Assembly (NCBI GenBank): GCA_947258835.1
Contig: CAMYJY010000036.1
Span: 1 to 15,278 of the forward strand
Reading direction: 5' to 3'
From: an uncultured Pirellulales bacterium
GTDB taxonomy: Bacteria > Planctomycetota > Planctomycetia > Pirellulales > Lacipirellulaceae
Length of the DNA stretch: 15,278 nt
Part shown: piece by piece, positions 13,038 to 15,278 of the stretch
How the letters are laid out: every line of letters begins with the position of its first letter
Numbering within the stretch: the first letter of the stretch is position 1
Made by a program: the position numbers and the translations under genes
The notes under the pieces: generated by a model
Database searches by the model: none
Told to the model about the DNA's origin: nothing
The model's input: the letters and a program-made list of their open reading frames with translations, nothing else

Positions 13038-13229
13038 ATGATCAGTCCGCATGACGAAGTCGCCTACGTCTGTGAGGCGTGCGGCGAGGAAATCGTGATT
13101 CCCTGCGATCCGAGCCAAGGGCACAGCCAACAGTATGTCGAGGACTGCCCAGTCTGCTGTCGGCCCCACGTGATTCGCATTGAGATTGAGCCGGACGGCG
13201 CGACCCGAGTTTCCGCCACCCTGGAGTAG
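13038..13229 (+). CDS. CPXCG-motif cysteine-rich small protein (zinc ribbon)
   Basis: A 63-residue protein with two CxxC pairs, C12-E-A-C15 and C37-P-V-C40, spaced as in a zinc ribbon, followed by an acidic tail with VIRIEIEPDG (45-54). This matches the small bacterial CPXCG cysteine-rich family, whose function is unknown. The frame is open upstream into the MITE-like repeat to 12999, but the ATG at 13038 is the first family-like start; GGAGG lies ten bases upstream and a weaker AGGA directly before it. The stop codon is five bases before the start of the propeller gene, so the two are probably one operon. Confidence 0.8.
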   Translation: MISPHDEVAYVCEACGEEIVIPCDPSQGHSQQYVEDCPVCCRPHVIRIEIEPDGATRVSATLE

Positions 13230-13234
13230 TTGTT

Positions 13235-15223
13235 TTGCAGTCCACTTTCCAGTCACTGCTCCTGGCTTGCCTCACCCTCGGGTGGATCGGCCTCCCGCAT
13301 ACGACCCAAGCCACTGAGCCGGCCCGTACGTGGCAAGCCCTGCCCGCACGCCCTCCCAAACTGCCTGCCGCCCAGCAGCGTTTGCTGCGCAGACTGGAAA
13401 GCTCCTTGGAACGTCGACAATGGGACGACGCCTTCGATTCCGCAGCGCACTTGTTGGCAGCGGCAGGGATGTTTGCCGTGCCCAGCGGAGACAGCCACTA
13501 CGTCAGCTTGCCAACCCGTTGTCACCAATTGCTGGCGCGGTTGCCGCCCACACAACTCCAGCGCTACCGGGAACTGATCGATGCGCCCGCCCAAACATGG
13601 TACGAGCGAGGCATCGCCTCGCGGAACTCCTACTGGTTGCAAAAAGTTTTGGATCAGGCCTATTGCAGCTCGTGGGGGGATGATGCCCTCTGGGCCCTCG
13701 GAGAAATGTGCCTGGAACGCGGCGCCCCCTACCAAGCACGCTCCTACTGGCAGCAGCTGGTTCCCCCACCGTCTGACCAACCGAGACAACGGACCTACCC
13801 GGACCCCAGCTACGCACCGGCCGCCGTGCGGGCCCGACTGGTCCTGGCCGCCATCCGCGCAGCCGACCCCCACCGCACCGCTCAGGAACTACAACAGCTG
13901 CAAACCGAACACCCCGCCGCGGAGGGCAGGATAGCAGGCCGCACCGTGAATTTTGTGCGGTTCCTGCGTGAGTTACAACAGACCATGGGAAATCGACAGC
14001 CCGGCGAGTCGCCCTATCCGTGGGCCACGTTCGGCGGCCAACCCGCACGTCACAACGCTTGTGCCTCTCGCATTTCCGACTACCGACCCCATTTCTCCTC
14101 GGCGCTGGCGACAGCACATGCCTGCTGGCCGATCGTGCTGGACAAACTGCTGGTCCTCCACGATGCCACGGGGATCCGTGCGTTGGAACTAGCCACCGGG
14201 CAGCCCGCATTCACCGCCACGCACGCGGTGCTGGCCAACGAAAAACTACCGACCGAAACGGCTCGTGGCACACTGACCGCTTCGCTGGGAGAGGTGTTGG
14301 GGGCAGACGCCGTCCCCCTCGGCCTCCGCCAGCGGCCAAACCAGACGCAAAGTGCGCTGTGGTCGGTCGATATGGCCCGCGAAGGTGCCTTGGTCAGGTA
14401 CGCAGCCTCCCAGGAAACCAGCATTGCCTTTGCAGGTGCACCGCTGGTGGATCAAGGGCGGCTGCTGGTGGCCGTGCGCAGCAACAATCGCTCCGCACGG
14501 TCCGGCATTGCCTGCTATGCCCGGGACACCCACAACAAAATAAAATGGCAACACTGGCTATGCCAAGCAAACACTCCGGCCACCGGCAAGGGCCCGGATG
14601 TGGCCACCACACTGCTCACACTGGATGAGGGAATGGTCTACTTGGTGTCCAACCTGGGAGCAGTCGCCGCCCTCCGCGGAGAAGATGGAGCACTGCAGTG
14701 GCTGCGAACCTATCCCCGCACCCCAGGCGGGACAGGAGCCGACCACAGCGACTTACCGCTGGCACCACAAAGCTATTATCGGGGCCCTAACCCGGGCATC
14801 TGTTACCAAGGTCGGCTGTTTGCCGTGCCCACCGACAGCGACCAGTTGTGGGCCTACGAAACAGCGTCGGGCAGACTCGCCTGGAGCCACCCTCTAACCA
14901 CGGAACACGCCTTGCTCTGCGGGGCGCAGGACGGAAAACTTGTGCTGGCGGATGGAGGTATCCAAGTACTGGAGACGCATTCGGGTGAGTTGCTGTGGGC
15001 GAACCACCAGTTAAGAATAGAGGGCAGGGGGGTCTTGGCCGGTTCGCAGTTGCTCTGGCCCAGCGGCGGAAAAATACACCGCCTGGATTTGCAGACCGGA
15101 CAGGTGGCCGCTCCCCCCATCCCACTGGCAGCAACAGGACCTGCCCATTTGACCGTGACCTCCCAGTACCTCATAGCAACCCAGCCTCGGCGGCTGACAG
15201 TGTGGCGGGCTGCGGCCAATTGA
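13235..15223 (+). CDS. Secreted PQQ-like beta-propeller protein with N-terminal helical region
   Basis: A 662-residue exported protein. Residues 1 to about 26 are hydrophobic and end in TTQA, like a signal peptide, although the n-region has no basic residue. Residues about 45-230 are helical and repeat-like, probably TPR-like. From about 265 (the YPWATFGG motif) to the end are PQQ/BamB-type propeller blades, with phrases such as ALWSVDMAREG, GIACYARDTHNKIKW, VAALRGEDGALQWLR, LWAYETASGRLAW and GGIQVLETHSGELLW. Such proteins are common in planctomycetes and their roles are mostly unknown; the propeller need not bind PQQ. The start is a TTG with GGAG eight bases upstream, within the last codons of the CPXCG gene; no ATG lies near. 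The N-terminus is therefore less certain than the rest. Confidence 0.82.
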   Translation: MQSTFQSLLLACLTLGWIGLPHTTQATEPARTWQALPARPPKLPAAQQRLLRRLESSLERRQWDDAFDSAAHLLAAAGMFAVPSGDSHYVSLPTRCHQLLARLPPTQLQRYRELIDAPAQTWYERGIASRNSYWLQKVLDQAYCSSWGDDALWALGEMCLERGAPYQARSYWQQLVPPPSDQPRQRTYPDPSYAPAAVRARLVLAAIRAADPHRTAQELQQLQTEHPAAEGRIAGRTVNFVRFLRELQQTMGNRQPGESPYPWATFGGQPARHNACASRISDYRPHFSSALATAHACWPIVLDKLLVLHDATGIRALELATGQPAFTATHAVLANEKLPTETARGTLTASLGEVLGADAVPLGLRQRPNQTQSALWSVDMAREGALVRYAASQETSIAFAGAPLVDQGRLLVAVRSNNRSARSGIACYARDTHNKIKWQHWLCQANTPATGKGPDVATTLLTLDEGMVYLVSNLGAVAALRGEDGALQWLRTYPRTPGGTGADHSDLPLAPQSYYRGPNPGICYQGRLFAVPTDSDQLWAYETASGRLAWSHPLTTEHALLCGAQDGKLVLADGGIQVLETHSGELLWANHQLRIEGRGVLAGSQLLWPSGGKIHRLDLQTGQVAAPPIPLAATGPAHLTVTSQYLIATQPRRLTVWRAAAN

Positions 15224-15235
15224 GTAATAACTCAA
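15220..15235. repeat. Hairpin at the stop codon of the propeller gene
   Basis: TTGAGT (15220-15225), loop AATA, ACTCAA (15230-15235), overlapping the TGA stop. No T-run follows, so termination is doubtful. Confidence 0.5.
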
Positions 15236-15272
15236 ACTGAAAATGGGGCCTCCATGAAGCCGGTAAAGCCCG
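15230..15272 (+). repeat. 43-bp repeat downstream of the propeller gene, copy 2
   Basis: It matches 6721-6763 at 37 of 43 positions without gaps and begins seven bases after the stop codon. The internal hairpin has one mismatch here (GGCCTC against GAAGCC). Sequence after it differs from copy 1, but the window ends six bases later. Confidence 0.85.
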
Positions 15273-15278
15273 AGAAAA

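Overview
The window reads as a piece of a Planctomycetota chromosome, most likely the Pirellulaceae side of the phylum. That is an inference from several points: a fused aroD-aroE gene (also known from Chlamydia, in the same superphylum), an N-terminal helical plus PQQ-type beta-propeller secreted protein, a Cys-free prepilin peptidase, mostly weak Shine-Dalgarno sites, moderately high GC, and many dispersed palindromic repeats between genes. Every recognisable gene lies on the + strand.

Layout. A heptanucleotide tandem array (1-123) runs to within 4 bases of the mutL start codon. mutL (128-1942) is followed by the bifunctional shikimate-pathway gene aroDE (2020-3525), a repeat-filled gap with a nested palindrome, shikimate kinase (3805-4323), a large type IV prepilin peptidase (4369-5742) and an OmpA-domain lipoprotein (5840-6709). 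A structured leader precedes hisH (6891-7499). A 397-bp insert carrying repeat elements separates hisH from hisA (7897-8634). hisA overlaps by 8 bp an EF-G-like translational GTPase of the FusA2/EF-G2 type (8627-10717).

The second part (10718-13037) is gene-poor and accessory in character: a 57-bp tandem repeat, two roughly 275-290 bp MITE-like elements in opposite orientation, a cold-shock-domain gene (11829-12038) behind a 16-bp tandem repeat, a strong intrinsic terminator, and a deletion-fused relic of an alpha/beta-hydrolase-family membrane protein gene (12355-12661). The window closes with a likely two-gene operon: a small CPXCG zinc-ribbon protein and a secreted PQQ-like propeller protein.

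AroDE and shikimate kinase supply three steps of chorismate synthesis. HisH and HisA are two histidine-pathway enzymes; hisB and hisF are not in the window. MutL carries the endonuclease motif, so it is probably the nicking enzyme of a MutH-independent mismatch repair system.

The observations most worth following are the heptamer array abutting mutL, which could vary expression of a mismatch-repair gene, and the MITE-like family (two full copies, one 83-bp deletion derivative, one internal fragment). No transposase, CRISPR array, tRNA or rRNA was seen.
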